This document shows positions 1-5,566 of a stretch of DNA of 5,566 nt, piece after piece. The notes under the pieces are model-generated. The model saw only the letters and a list, made by a program, of their open reading frames with translations, searched no databases and was not told where the DNA came from. The stretch is from Candidatus Zipacnadia bacterium. Its GTDB lineage: Bacteria; Armatimonadota; Zipacnadia; Zipacnadales; Zipacnadaceae. Position 1 is the first letter of the stretch, and every line of letters starts with the position of its first letter. Location of the stretch: NCBI GenBank assembly GCA_029821415.1, contig JALGTJ010000094.1:1-5566 (forward strand), in the 5' to 3' direction. A program made the position numbers and the translations under genes.

Positions 1-123
1 ATCCAACCCGGCCAGCAAATTGACATCTGTTTCACGCCCGAGTTCAACAAATATATGGGGGCCCGCGAGCTGCAACTGCGCTTGGAGGCGGTGCGACCAA
101 GCAACGGAGGAACCCACGGGTAA
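1..123 (+). CDS. recJ: RecJ-like single-stranded-DNA exonuclease, C-terminal end (5' truncated by window)
   Basis: Frame 1 is open from the first base and ends in TAA at 121-123, followed at once by a second in-frame TAA (124-126). The 40 visible residues include FTPEFNKYMGARELQLRLEA and end in VRPSNGGTHG. This resembles the last strands of the C-terminal OB-like domain of bacterial RecJ, where a hydrophobic-D-hydroxyphobic-F strand, a G-A/N-R turn and a final L-Q-L-R strand are typical. RecJ is a cytoplasmic 5'-3' single-strand-specific DNA exonuclease of the DHH family, acting in recombination and repair. The catalytic DHH/DHHA1 domains lie upstream of the window and cannot be checked. The downstream yjbQ-like remnant begins 10 bases after the stop, so the two were probably cotranscribed. 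The identification rests on a short tail only; another protein with a similar terminal OB fold is possible. Confidence 0.72.
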   Translation: MQPGQQIDICFTPEFNKYMGARELQLRLEAVRPSNGGTHG

Positions 124-133
124 TAATATTGCT

Positions 134-519
134 ATGCCGATACAGCGATTTCGTATTAGCACAGACAGGCGCCACCAGATCATTGACATAACCAGCCAGG
201 TGCAGGAGATAGTCCGCGCGGTAGGCTGCGACCAAGGACTGGCCTGCATCTCAGTGCCGCACTGCACCTGCGCCGTCTATGTTAACGAGAATGAAACATG
301 CTGGCGTTGCTTAGTCAGTTGCCTGCCGGGGATAGTTGGCGGCACAATCGTATTGACAACAATGCGGAGGCCCATCTGATGGCTTCGCTTGTGGGCAACA
401 GCACTTGCCTGCCGGTAAGCGGTGGGCAAGTGGAGTTGGGCACCTGGCAGCGGATAATGCTCATAGAGCTTGATGGACCGCGTGAACGTCGGATCACACT
501 AACAGTTGTACCGGGCTGA
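134..519 (+). pseudogene. YjbQ/UPF0047-family protein, disrupted by an internal frame-shifting deletion
   Basis: Two reading frames together encode a YjbQ (UPF0047) protein. The first runs from ATG 134 and gives 54 family-like residues, including IIDITSQVQEIV, the conserved PH (H43, here H-C-T-C rather than the usual H-T-T) and YVNENE, up to base 295. The second resumes at base 298 in a different frame and carries RHNR (340-351), the N-A-x-AH motif (His at 373-375), GTWQ (439-450) and the terminal ELDGPR strand, ending in TGA at 517-519. Only the two bases AC (296-297) lie between them, where the family normally has about seven more residues, including a conserved D-P after N-E-N. A deletion of about 19 bases explains both the gap and the shift. 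In frame 2 translation continues only to 377-379. The family is small (about 130-140 residues); E. coli YjbQ has been linked to thiamine-phosphate synthase activity. A GGAGG at 106-110 is too far from ATG 134 to be a clear ribosome site. Both a genuine pseudogene and an assembly error are possible. Confidence 0.78.
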
Positions 520-534
520 ACACACAGAGATCTG

Positions 535-1599
535 ATGGTAGCAGCCGGCCGGATATCACAGGCAGTACTTCTCGTGGGCGGGGCTGGCACTCGCCTGCGT
601 CCGCTGACCTATCTTATGCCCAAGGCACTACTGCCGGTGCTCAATCGTCCTTTGATATCATATGAAGTGGAACTGCTGGCCCGTAGCGGCGTGTCGGAAG
701 TGCTGCTGAGTACGGGTTGCCAGGCCGGTCAACTGCGAGAGGCCCTCGGCGCGGGCGATAGGTGGGGCATTCATCTGACCTATGTTGAGGAGCAGCGACC
801 ACTGGACACTGCCGGTGCCGTCAAGAATGCTCAAGAGCTGCTGGCCAGCGAGTTTTTCGTCTTTAACGGCGATCTGATTCTGGACTGTGACCTGGCTGAG
901 CTAGCCCGTGCGCACCGCCAGTCGGGGGCGCTGGTGACAATCCTCTTGCGGCGAGTGGAGGATATCAGCCATTTTGGGCTAGTTCAGCGTAATGAAGATG
1001 GCTTTGTTACCGCCTTTCGCGAGAAGGCGGAGACGGATGCGACCGGCCAACAGACTATCAATGCTGGTGTCTATGTGGTGGCTGCAGAGGTGCTGGATTA
1101 CATTCCAGTCGGTGAACCCTACTCAAACGAGACTGATTTATTTCCTGCGCTGTTGGAGGCGGGTCTGCCTATCTTTGGTCATCTTCCCGATGTGCAGAGC
1201 TACTGGACCGACGTCGGTCGCCTTGAGACATATCTAGCCGCTAATCGTGATTTGCTCAGCGGTCGCCTGCCCTGGGTGGATTGGCCCCGGTGTGATGAGC
1301 AGTTAGAAGGTAGTGGTGTGTGGGTGGTGCCGCCGATCTGTTGTGGCTTGCGTGTTAAAGTTGGAAAGGCTGCACGGGTCGGTCCTTATGTCACACTGGG
1401 AGATGATGTTGAAATTGGTGCAGGAAGTGTGTTGACTGACTGTATCGTACAAGCCGGCGCTGTTGTCGAAGATGAAGTTACCTTGGACTCGGTGATTGTA
1501 GCTGCGAACGAAACAGTACCCACCGGACATAACCAAACAGGAGGCGTATTTTGCACTTATGAACAACGAGATGCTGCTGATGATTCCCGGGCCGACTAA
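535..1599 (+). CDS. Sugar-1-phosphate nucleotidylyltransferase (NTP transferase, GDP-mannose/dTDP-glucose pyrophosphorylase type)
   Basis: This 354-residue cytoplasmic protein should condense an NTP with a sugar-1-phosphate to give a nucleotide sugar and pyrophosphate. The N-terminal Rossmann-like catalytic domain (about 7-240) has the signature GGAGTRLRPLT (15-25) followed by PKALLPV (29-35), with K30 the expected nucleotide-phosphate contact. It also has FNGD (110-113; D113 as metal ligand), an F-R-E-K loop near 160, NAG (176-178) and W-T-D-V-G (D226), all typical of the family. Residues about 268-340 show hexapeptide-like repeats (VGKAARVGPYVTLGDDVEIG), predicting a left-handed beta-helix. 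The sugar and base specificity cannot be read from these motifs; the mannose-1-phosphate guanylyltransferase-like group is my best guess, and glucose-1-phosphate enzymes are alternatives. The start is ATG 535, 15 bases after the yjbQ-like stop, with only a weak purine stretch (AGAGA) before it. The last 13 codons overlap the next gene. G+C falls in the beta-helix part: about 48% over 1381-1560. Confidence 0.9.
   Translation: MVAAGRISQAVLLVGGAGTRLRPLTYLMPKALLPVLNRPLISYEVELLARSGVSEVLLSTGCQAGQLREALGAGDRWGIHLTYVEEQRPLDTAGAVKNAQELLASEFFVFNGDLILDCDLAELARAHRQSGALVTILLRRVEDISHFGLVQRNEDGFVTAFREKAETDATGQQTINAGVYVVAAEVLDYIPVGEPYSNETDLFPALLEAGLPIFGHLPDVQSYWTDVGRLETYLAANRDLLSGRLPWVDWPRCDEQLEGSGVWVVPPICCGLRVKVGKAARVGPYVTLGDDVEIGAGSVLTDCIVQAGAVVEDEVTLDSVIVAANETVPTGHNQTGGVFCTYEQRDAADDSRAD
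1539..1544 (+). promoter_or_regulatory. Ribosome binding site for the class V aminotransferase gene, inside the upstream gene
   Basis: AGGAGG lies 14 bases before ATG 1559, within the 3' end of the nucleotidylyltransferase gene. The spacing is longer than the usual 5-10 bases, but no in-frame start codon lies between the motif and ATG 1559. The next in-frame ATG (1571) would be even farther away. It therefore favours ATG 1559 and, with it, the 41-base overlap. Confidence 0.55.
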
Positions 1600-2701
1600 T
1601 CTTCCCGAGCCCGTGCGCCAGGCACTGGCTCAGCCGGCTATCTACCACCGTGGCGAGCAGTTCGCGCAACTGCTGGAGGTCTGTACTGAAGGGCTCAAGC
1701 CGGTCTTTGGTACAGAAAGCGACGTGCTTATTCTCACCTGCTCAAGCACTGGCGCGATGGAGGCGGGGGTTGTGAACTTCCTCTCGCCGGGCGACCGCGT
1801 GATTGCCATTGACACCGGCAAGTTCGGCCAGCGGCTGGGCACAATCGCCGAAGCCTTCGGGGCCGAGGTAACCTGGCTGAAGGTTGAACCCGGGCGGGCG
1901 GCCTCGGCAGATGTGCTCGATGTGCTGTGCGCGCAGGTAGAGCCGAAGGCGGTACTGTTTGTGCAAAACGAGACCTCAACGGGTGTCTGTCAGAATGTAG
2001 CGGCGCTGTCGGAGGTGGCCAACAGCCACGGTGCACTGGTGATAGTAGATGCTATCAGCAGCCTCGGGGGTATTCCCTTCCAGATGGACGAATGGTCGGT
2101 GGACGTGGTGTTGGCCGGTTCACAAAAAGCCCTGATGCTGCCGCCGGGGCTAGCATTTGTGGCAGTCAGCGAGCGAGCCTGGCGGGCCGCTGAAGCTGCC
2201 CGTATGCCTTGCTACTATTTCGATCTACAGGCTGCCCGCCAGTCCGCCGCCAAGGGACAAACGCCCTACACACCGAATGTCAGTATGATCGTGGCACTGG
2301 CCGAAGCAATCAGTTTACTGCAGGCCGAGGGGCTGCCTGCGGTCTACCGCCGCCATCAGCAGATGGGTCAGGCAACGCGGGCGGCTGTCCAGGCCCTGGG
2401 CTTGGCGCTATTTGCTGATCCGGAGTTCGCCTCCGATGTGGTGACCGCTGTGCAATCGCCCGAGGGCCTGGACTCCACTGAGCTGGTCAAGCGGGTTCGC
2501 GATGACCATAACATCCTCATTTCCGGTGGGCAGGGCGAGCTGAAGGGCAAAATATTCCGCATCGGCCATCTGGGTTGTGCCGGTATTGAGCAGGTCCGTC
2601 GCACAATAGGAGCAGTTGCTGCCAGCCTTGTGGAGATGGGATATGACTGCGCAGCACAAGCGGCGGCTGAGGCCATTGACGAAGTCGTGGCGAATTTTTA
2701 A
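1559..2701 (+). CDS. Class V PLP-dependent aminotransferase (alanine-glyoxylate/serine-pyruvate type), probable phosphoserine aminotransferase
   Basis: This 380-residue cytoplasmic fold-type I aminotransferase belongs to the AGXT/PucG-like group. It begins with MIPGPT (8-13), the hallmark N-terminus of that group. It has SSTGAMEA (62-69) for cofactor phosphate binding, ETSTG (138-142), VDAISSLGG (163-171; D164 expected to pair with the pyridine nitrogen), and GSQKAL (187-192) with K190 as the Schiff-base lysine. It also has FRIGHLG, with R334 expected to bind the substrate carboxylate. Length is normal. The gene overlaps the preceding one by 41 bases and ends 15 bases before serA, which strongly suggests a linked role. 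Family members convert serine, alanine, glyoxylate or phosphohydroxypyruvate. From context I infer the step 3-phosphohydroxypyruvate plus glutamate to phosphoserine, replacing classical SerC, which this protein does not resemble in its motifs. A serine-glyoxylate or alanine-glyoxylate aminotransferase remains possible. The family call is firm; the substrate is not. Confidence 0.93.
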   Translation: MNNEMLLMIPGPTNLPEPVRQALAQPAIYHRGEQFAQLLEVCTEGLKPVFGTESDVLILTCSSTGAMEAGVVNFLSPGDRVIAIDTGKFGQRLGTIAEAFGAEVTWLKVEPGRAASADVLDVLCAQVEPKAVLFVQNETSTGVCQNVAALSEVANSHGALVIVDAISSLGGIPFQMDEWSVDVVLAGSQKALMLPPGLAFVAVSERAWRAAEAARMPCYYFDLQAARQSAAKGQTPYTPNVSMIVALAEAISLLQAEGLPAVYRRHQQMGQATRAAVQALGLALFADPEFASDVVTAVQSPEGLDSTELVKRVRDDHNILISGGQGELKGKIFRIGHLGCAGIEQVRRTIGAVAASLVEMGYDCAAQAAAEAIDEVVANF

Positions 2702-2703
2702 AG

Positions 2704-2709
2704 AAGGAG
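2704..2709 (+). promoter_or_regulatory. Ribosome binding site that fixes the GTG start of serA
   Basis: AAGGAG sits seven bases before GTG 2717, immediately after the TAA of the aminotransferase gene (2699-2701). No ATG is available near this position in the frame. The protein that follows (MPDYRILVADPLAEEG) matches the usual SerA N-terminus, so GTG is the start. Confidence 0.85.
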
Positions 2710-2716
2710 ACTTGCT

Positions 2717-4309
2717 GTGCCTGATTATCGCATATTGGTAGCTGATCCACTTGCTGAGGAGGGCCTGGCCATCCTGGAGGAGTTTGGCGACGTTGAAGTG
2801 TTGCCTGGCCTGAGCGAGGATGAGCTTGTCCAGGCCATAGTCGGCGCTGACGGCTTGGTAGTGCGCAGCGGCACCCAAGTCACTGAAAGAATCATTCAAG
2901 CCGCTGACAGACTCCAGATTATTGCCCGCGCTGGCGTCGGCGTGGACAATATTGACATACCCGCTGCCACCGCCCGGGGCATACTGGTGGTCAATTGTCC
3001 TGCGGGTAACACGGTGGCTGCTGCTGAGCATACCGTTGCTATGTTGCTAGCCGCTGCGCGTAATATTCCCCAGGCCCACGCCGCGCTGAAAGCCGGCCGC
3101 TGGGATCGCAAGCGCTTTATGGGTCGGCAGGTGGCCGGCAAGACTCTGGGCATTATTGGTTTGGGCCGCATCGGCTCAGAAGTAGCGCGCCGTGCCCGCG
3201 GCTTGCAGATGAAAGTGATTGCCTATGACCCATATCTATCTGCCCAGCGGGCTGAAGACGTTGCAGTACGGATGTGCAGTTTGGAAGAACTTTTGCAACA
3301 GGCCGATTTTGTGACTATTCATACTGCCCTCACTGAAGAGACTCGTGGCATGATTGGGGCTGAGCAACTGGCCGTGATGAAGCCGGAAGCGATTATTGTC
3401 AACTGTGCCCGGGGAGGCATCATTAGCGAAGCAGCTCTGCTTGACGCCCTTAGCAGTGGCCGACTGGCCGGAGCAGCCCTTGACGTATTTGAGGATGACT
3501 CCCGCCCAAATCCTGCCCTGGTGGCTCTGGACAACGTCGTCGTCACCCCGCACCTGGGTGCTTCCACCAATGAAGCTCAGGTGAGCGTAGCGGTGGACGC
3601 CGCCCGTCAGGTAGTTGACGTGCTCAGTGGCCGGCCGCCGCGCTGGCCAGTCAATATGCCCACACTGTCTGAGGAAACAGCGATTGCCGCCGAGCGGTAT
3701 CTACCTCTCGTTGATAGCCTGGCTCGCCTGCAGCGGGTGCTGGTCACGCAGTCGGTGGCCGCCATCGCTGTGGCAGGAAGCGGTGACTTGACCGCTGAGA
3801 GTCTGCAGCTATTGAGCCGTCATTTTGTGGCCGGCTTGCTCGGGCCGACAGTTGAAGAGCCGGTCAACTATGTCAATGCTTTGGAGGTTGCGAGCCAGCG
3901 CGGTATCGAGGTCGCGCAAAGTAAGATGGGGGACGGCGGGGCATATGTGAATCTGCTCGAGACGACGGTACAAGCCGATGGCGAGCAGTCGGTCGTGACG
4001 GGTGTCCTGAGTGAAGACGGGCAGGCCCGTATTGTCTCGGTAGCCGGGTTTGAGACTGACCTCGTGCCGGCGGGCATCGTACTGTTCATTTGGAACGACC
4101 AGCCGGGAGTGCCTGGGTTTGTCGGGCGATTGGGTACACTGCTGGGCGAGGCCAAGGTGTCGATTGGTGGCCTGGAAGTCGCTCGGGGGCAAGTGGCTGG
4201 TGAGGGACTTATGGCCTGCCAGATTGACCAGCGCCTGACGCCGACTCTCCTGGCGCAGATACGCGATCTGCCCGGCTGCACACGGATTGAACTGGTTGAG
4301 TTTGGCTGA
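2717..4309 (+). CDS. serA: D-3-phosphoglycerate dehydrogenase, long ASB-ACT form
   Basis: This 530-residue enzyme oxidises 3-phosphoglycerate to 3-phosphohydroxypyruvate with NAD, the first step of serine synthesis. The substrate domain opens with RILVADPLAEEG and contains VVRSGTQVT and GVGVDNID. The nucleotide domain has GLGRIG (148-153) followed by the acidic residue in AYDPY. Catalytic Arg is R232 (CARGG) and His is H279 (TPHLGAST). The third catalytic position, normally Glu 29 residues after the Arg, is Asp here (D261, in FEDDSRP). Residues about 320-450 form the ASB domain (GLLGPTVEEPVNYVNA, RGIEVAQSKMG). An ACT domain (about 454-530) ends the protein. In the ACT domain the positions that bind inhibitory serine in E. 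coli and M. tuberculosis enzymes read W459, D461 and S482 instead of H/Y, N/D and N, and PGFVGRLGTLLG looks three residues longer than usual. Serine feedback may therefore be weakened or different; this is inference from remembered alignments. Start is GTG. The identity is clear. Confidence 0.97.
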   Translation: MPDYRILVADPLAEEGLAILEEFGDVEVLPGLSEDELVQAIVGADGLVVRSGTQVTERIIQAADRLQIIARAGVGVDNIDIPAATARGILVVNCPAGNTVAAAEHTVAMLLAAARNIPQAHAALKAGRWDRKRFMGRQVAGKTLGIIGLGRIGSEVARRARGLQMKVIAYDPYLSAQRAEDVAVRMCSLEELLQQADFVTIHTALTEETRGMIGAEQLAVMKPEAIIVNCARGGIISEAALLDALSSGRLAGAALDVFEDDSRPNPALVALDNVVVTPHLGASTNEAQVSVAVDAARQVVDVLSGRPPRWPVNMPTLSEETAIAAERYLPLVDSLARLQRVLVTQSVAAIAVAGSGDLTAESLQLLSRHFVAGLLGPTVEEPVNYVNALEVASQRGIEVAQSKMGDGGAYVNLLETTVQADGEQSVVTGVLSEDGQARIVSVAGFETDLVPAGIVLFIWNDQPGVPGFVGRLGTLLGEAKVSIGGLEVARGQVAGEGLMACQIDQRLTPTLLAQIRDLPGCTRIELVEFG

Positions 4310-4353
4310 TCGGCCCGCCAAGCGTACATATCATCCAGATTGGACCAGAGCCA

Positions 4354-5121
4354 ATGCGTATACTGATAACAAATGATGACGGAGTGCGAGCGCCGGGTCT
4401 ATACGCCCTGAGCCGAAGTCTACAAGAAATAGGTGAGGTACGGGTGATTGCTCCGGAGCGTGAGCAGAGCGCAGTCGGCCACGCTGTTACCCTGCACAAG
4501 CCACTGCGGCTGATGCCCATTGAGCTTCCCGGGGTCAACGGTGAGGTTTTTGCCTGTAATGGCACGCCGGCCGACTGTGTTATCTTGGGGCGTCTTACCG
4601 GTTCTGAGCTGCCTGATCTGGTTGTCTCTGGTATCAATGGTGGCGCTAACTTGGCCGAAGAGGTGCTCTATTCGGGCACGGTTTCGGCGGCCATGGAGGC
4701 GGCTATCCAGGGCATACCCAGTTTTGCCATATCGGTTGCTTCCTATGATGAAGTTGATTTCGGCCCAGCGGCTCGCTTTGCTCGGCGCCTGGCCGTTTTG
4801 CTGGGTGATTTCGCGCTGCCCGATAATAGCTTCCTGAACGTGAATGTCCCGGCGGTGCCTTCAGAACAGATTCAGGGCGTGGCGCTTACGCGACTGGGCC
4901 ACCGTGCCTACGTCAACCGCATCGATAGGCGTGAGGATCCGCGCGGCGAGACTTATTATTGGTTCTCCGGTAATCCCACCGAATCCGACTCGGCTCCGGA
5001 TACTGATATTGCGGCTGTTACTGCAAACAAGATATCTATTACCCCGGCTCATTTTGACTTGACTCATTACGAGATTCTGGACAATCTCAACTCGTTGTTG
5101 GAGGGATTGTGTGAGTGGTGA
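4354..5121 (+). CDS. surE: 5'/3'-nucleotidase SurE
   Basis: This 255-residue protein is a metal-dependent nucleoside monophosphate phosphatase of the SurE family, cytoplasmic, linked in other bacteria to stationary-phase survival and nucleotide salvage. The metal site is complete: NDDG gives D8 and D9, EREQSAVGH gives S39, and SGINGGAN gives N95, which are the same positions as in characterised SurE proteins. GTPADCV (near 70) and LYSGTVSAAMEA (about 105-116) are further family motifs, and the C-terminal half keeps DPRGETYYWFSG and ISITP. Small departures from the usual N-x-G-x-D after the metal Asn are A101 and E103. The gene starts 44 bases after serA. That gap shows no convincing promoter or terminator and only a weak ribosome site (GGA/AGAG) before ATG 4354. 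The last 11 bases overlap the next gene. Its role beside serine biosynthesis is unclear; it may just share the transcript. Confidence 0.96.
   Translation: MRILITNDDGVRAPGLYALSRSLQEIGEVRVIAPEREQSAVGHAVTLHKPLRLMPIELPGVNGEVFACNGTPADCVILGRLTGSELPDLVVSGINGGANLAEEVLYSGTVSAAMEAAIQGIPSFAISVASYDEVDFGPAARFARRLAVLLGDFALPDNSFLNVNVPAVPSEQIQGVALTRLGHRAYVNRIDRREDPRGETYYWFSGNPTESDSAPDTDIAAVTANKISITPAHFDLTHYEILDNLNSLLEGLCEW
5100..5105 (+). promoter_or_regulatory. Ribosome binding site for the radical SAM gene, inside surE
   Basis: GGAGGG ends five bases before GTG 5111, well placed for initiation. It lies inside the last codons of surE, so the downstream gene probably depends on the same transcript and perhaps on translational coupling. 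Confidence 0.75.
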
Positions 5122-5566
5122 TCAGTTCCAGCCGGCTTATCGCTTGCTTAGTGCGGCTGACTTAGCTCAGCGCCGTGATCAGGCTGTGGAGATGTTGCAT
5201 GCATGTCGCTTGTGCCCTCGCGAATGTGGCGTGAACCGGGCTGCCGGCGAGACTGGCTTCTGTGGTAGTGGCCGCGAGGCGCTGGTCCGCGAGGCGCTGG
5301 TTGCCAGTTACGGCAAGCACTTTGGCGAGGAGCGTCCGCTGGTTGGCTATGGCGGGTCAGGGACGATCTTTTTCGCTAACTGTAACTTAGGCTGCATATT
5401 CTGCCAGAACTATGATATAAGCCATCTTGGGTACGGGCAGCCAGTTGGCCCCCAGCGGCTCGCCGATATGATGATTGATCTGCAGCGGCGCGGTGCCCAC
5501 AATATCAACCTGGTCACCCCGACCCACTTCCTGCCGCAGATACTGGAGGCGCTGGTAATAGCCGCC
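5111..5566 (+). CDS. PflX-type radical SAM protein, N-terminal 152 residues (3' end outside window)
   Basis: From GTG 5111 the frame stays open to the window edge, giving 152 residues of a radical SAM protein of the PflX group (annotated as pyruvate formate-lyase-activating-enzyme-like, COG1313). The CxxxCxxC motif is C91, C95, C98 in ANCNLGCIFCQN and should hold the 4Fe-4S cluster that cleaves S-adenosylmethionine. GSGTIFF before it and HNINLVTPTHFLPQIL after it are strong PflX-group signatures. Four further cysteines, C32, C35, C39 (ACRLCPRECG) and C51 (GFCG), form the family's N-terminal cysteine group, a likely second metal site. The substrate of this group is not established, and despite the name no pyruvate formate-lyase is seen here. 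The start overlaps surE by 11 bases and has a good ribosome site. A 15-base perfect tandem duplication adds five residues (REALV twice, at 55-64). The C-terminal part of the radical SAM barrel is cut off. Confidence 0.93.
   Translation, partial: MSGDQFQPAYRLLSAADLAQRRDQAVEMLHACRLCPRECGVNRAAGETGFCGSGREALVREALVASYGKHFGEERPLVGYGGSGTIFFANCNLGCIFCQNYDISHLGYGQPVGPQRLADMMIDLQRRGAHNINLVTPTHFLPQILEALVIAA
5272..5301 (+). repeat. Perfect 15-bp in-frame tandem duplication
   Basis: The unit CCGCGAGGCGCTGGT occurs at 5272-5286 and again without a gap at 5287-5301. It lies in the radical SAM gene and encodes REALV-REALV, five codons per unit, so the frame is kept. Removing one copy gives CGSGREALVASYGKHFGEE, which restores the usual spacing between the N-terminal Cys-Gly and the H-x-G-E-E motif of the PflX group as I remember it. 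Confidence 0.9.

Noticed and set aside
121..130. TAATAATATT resembling a rolling-circle nick site
   Set aside because: It is explained by the double stop codon of recJ plus AT-rich spacer. There is no flanking hairpin and no replication gene.
286..300. Programmed ribosomal frameshift joining the two yjbQ-like frames
   Set aside because: There is no slippery heptamer or clear downstream stimulatory hairpin, and the conserved Asp-Pro segment is missing as well, which frameshifting would not restore.
298..519. Independent small gene starting at ATG 298
   Set aside because: The protein is plainly the C-terminal half of UPF0047, and no good ribosome site precedes the ATG. It is better explained as the second half of the broken gene.
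2408..3031. Long open frame on the - strand (207 codons)
   Set aside because: It lies entirely antisense to the aminotransferase and serA genes, both with full family motifs, and its translation shows no recognisable domain.
4302..4321. Inverted repeat TTGGC/GCCAA at the end of serA as a terminator
   Set aside because: The stem has only 5 bp with a 10-base loop and no following T-run, so a Rho-independent terminator is not supported.
3809..4329. Overlapping open frames on the - strand opposite the 3' half of serA
   Set aside because: They are antisense to the well-conserved ASB and ACT domains of SerA, and their Ser/Arg/Pro-rich translations look like shadow frames.
1..5566. CRISPR array, tRNA/rRNA, insertion sequence, phage or defence genes
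   Set aside because: No spaced repeats, cloverleaf-like stretch, transposase or terminal inverted repeats were seen. The window is filled by metabolic and housekeeping genes.

Overview
This is a densely packed bacterial chromosome segment with seven genes, all on the + strand. The gaps are 10, 15, 15 and 44 bases, and two junctions overlap (41 and 11 bases). By eye the G+C content is roughly 55-60%. The gene content and the long SerA architecture (catalytic core, ASB domain, ACT domain) would fit Chloroflexota or a similarly organised phylum. That assignment is an inference from resemblance to remembered families and is not secure. The layout looks like one transcription unit or a few overlapping ones. 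I see no convincing promoter or terminator inside the window.

Layout: the window opens with the last 40 codons of a RecJ-like single-strand exonuclease. A YjbQ/UPF0047-family gene follows that appears broken by a short internal deletion of about 19 bases, which shifts the frame. Next is a sugar-1-phosphate nucleotidylyltransferase with a C-terminal left-handed beta-helix. It overlaps a class V PLP-dependent aminotransferase, which is followed at once by serA (D-3-phosphoglycerate dehydrogenase, GTG start). Then come surE (survival-protein nucleotidase) and, overlapping its 3' end, the first 152 codons of a PflX-type radical SAM protein that runs off the window.

How the genes work together: the aminotransferase and SerA plausibly catalyse consecutive steps of the phosphorylated serine pathway (3-phosphoglycerate to 3-phosphohydroxypyruvate to phosphoserine). 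A class V enzyme of the alanine-glyoxylate/serine-pyruvate type would then stand in for classical SerC. No SerB-like phosphatase is visible here. The other genes (RecJ, YjbQ, nucleotidylyltransferase, SurE, PflX-like) are housekeeping or poorly defined families, and their linkage may only reflect compact operon organisation.

No previously undescribed system is evident. The items most worth a second look are at residue level: the disrupted yjbQ-like gene, a perfect 15-bp in-frame tandem duplication in the radical SAM gene, an Asp at the expected catalytic Glu position of SerA, and a SerA ACT domain with altered serine-binding positions and an apparent 3-residue insertion.
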